From Gemmatimonadota bacterium (GTDB lineage Bacteria; Gemmatimonadota; Gemmatimonadetes; Longimicrobiales; Gaopeijiaceae): a stretch of 6,455 nucleotides of DNA. The first letter of the stretch is position 1; every line of letters starts with the position of its first letter. Position numbers and translations under genes: made by a program. The DNA is taken from the NCBI GenBank assembly GCA_026713345.1, contig JAPOOQ010000253.1:1-6455 (forward strand), in the 5' to 3' direction. The notes below the pieces were generated by a model. The model had not been told where the DNA came from. It saw only the letters and a program-made list of their open reading frames with translations, and did not search any database. This document shows positions 6,236-6,455 of this stretch, in pieces.

Positions 6236-6455
6236 ATGTCCTTACGGCGGGAATGCCACGCCGCCATCGCCTTGCTCTGCGCAGGGTGCGGCGTTCCCGA
6301 CCAGGGCGAGGCGACCGGCCCGAGCCGCACAGACAGCGCGGGGGTCGAGGTCGTCCGGAACACGGATGAGCCGTTGCGCCGCGGGGAACTCGTTCAGCCC
6401 GCCAGGCGCGTCTTCGGTTCCGAGCAAGAGGGTCCGGAACTGTTCGGCGGAGTCG
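6236..6455 (+). CDS. Putative 6-bladed beta-propeller lipoprotein, N-terminal part, 3'-truncated by window edge
   Basis: The frame from ATG 6236 is open to the end of the window (73 codons). It begins MSLRREC, then a short hydrophobic stretch AAIALLCAGC with a lipobox-like AGC at Cys18. This fits an outer-membrane or periplasmic lipoprotein, although Cys rather than Leu at the -3 position is unusual. After a short Gly/Ser/Pro linker comes 'RTDSAGVEVVRNT' (31-43), then 'ARRVFGSEQEGPELFGGV' (56-73). The DSAGVE-V-V segment right after the signal is, from memory, the start of the large family of 6-bladed beta-propeller proteins in Gemmatimonadota; the propeller itself lies beyond the window. No clear Shine-Dalgarno is seen. 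In-frame ATG 6179 and TTG 6221 are alternatives, but ATG 6179 would put coding sequence over one of the AT-rich dyads and bury the signal peptide. Confidence 0.68.
   Translation, partial: MSLRRECHAAIALLCAGCGVPDQGEATGPSRTDSAGVEVVRNTDEPLRRGELVQPARRVFGSEQEGPELFGGV

Noticed and set aside
4645..6363. Long minus-strand open frame (572 codons) opposite the coiled-coil gene
   Set aside because: It is Arg/Pro/Leu/His-rich with no recognisable domain and spans two plus-strand genes and the intergenic region. It is the expected antisense shadow of GC-rich coding DNA.
6115..6369. Plus-strand open frame starting at ATG 6115 (84 codons)
   Set aside because: It overlaps the AT-rich regulatory island and runs out of frame with the lipoprotein start. 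It has Arg-rich shadow composition after residue 50 and no motif.

Overview
The window is GC-rich and densely coded, with short intergenic gaps. It looks like chromosomal DNA from a Gemmatimonadota-like bacterium. This placement is an inference from gene content: an exported imidazolonepropionase-like amidohydrolase, a nitroreductase-like FMN-binding protein, a DUF418 membrane protein, and the start of a putative lipoprotein carrying the 'DSAGVEVV' signature that I associate with the 6-bladed beta-propeller lipoproteins abundant in that phylum. No tRNA, rRNA, CRISPR array, transposase or phage gene is visible.

Layout. (1) 1-606 (+): 3' part of a pyridoxamine 5'-phosphate oxidase-fold protein, cut by the left edge. 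(2) 609-2003 (-): amidohydrolase with an N-terminal lipoprotein-like signal, converging tail-to-tail on gene 1 with a 2-nt gap. (3) 2004-2203: divergent intergenic region. (4) 2204-3415 (+): DUF418/YeiB-type polytopic membrane protein. It appears to start at a non-canonical AUC codon behind a well-placed Shine-Dalgarno; the first canonical start (GTG 2249) would delete conserved N-terminal residues. (5) 3455-4678 (+): single-pass membrane protein resembling the DUF6384 family, preceded by a strong GC hairpin in the 39-nt gap. (6) 4681-6072 (+): large soluble coiled-coil protein with a Gly/Phe low-complexity tail, two nt after the stop of gene 5 and almost certainly cotranscribed and translationally coupled with it. 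(7) 6073-6235: intergenic region with a short hairpin and an AT-rich island holding two equally spaced ATGT-N7-ACAT dyads. (8) 6236-6455 (+): start of a putative beta-propeller lipoprotein cut by the right edge.

The most interesting part is the gene 5/gene 6 pair: a membrane-anchored helical protein with a conserved C-terminal domain, plus a cytoplasmic coiled-coil partner ending in a GGGF-type tail. The two look like components of one undescribed envelope-associated or scaffold complex. That function is inferred from architecture and adjacency only. DUF418 lies upstream on the same strand and may or may not share the transcript. The other genes show no obvious pathway link to each other.
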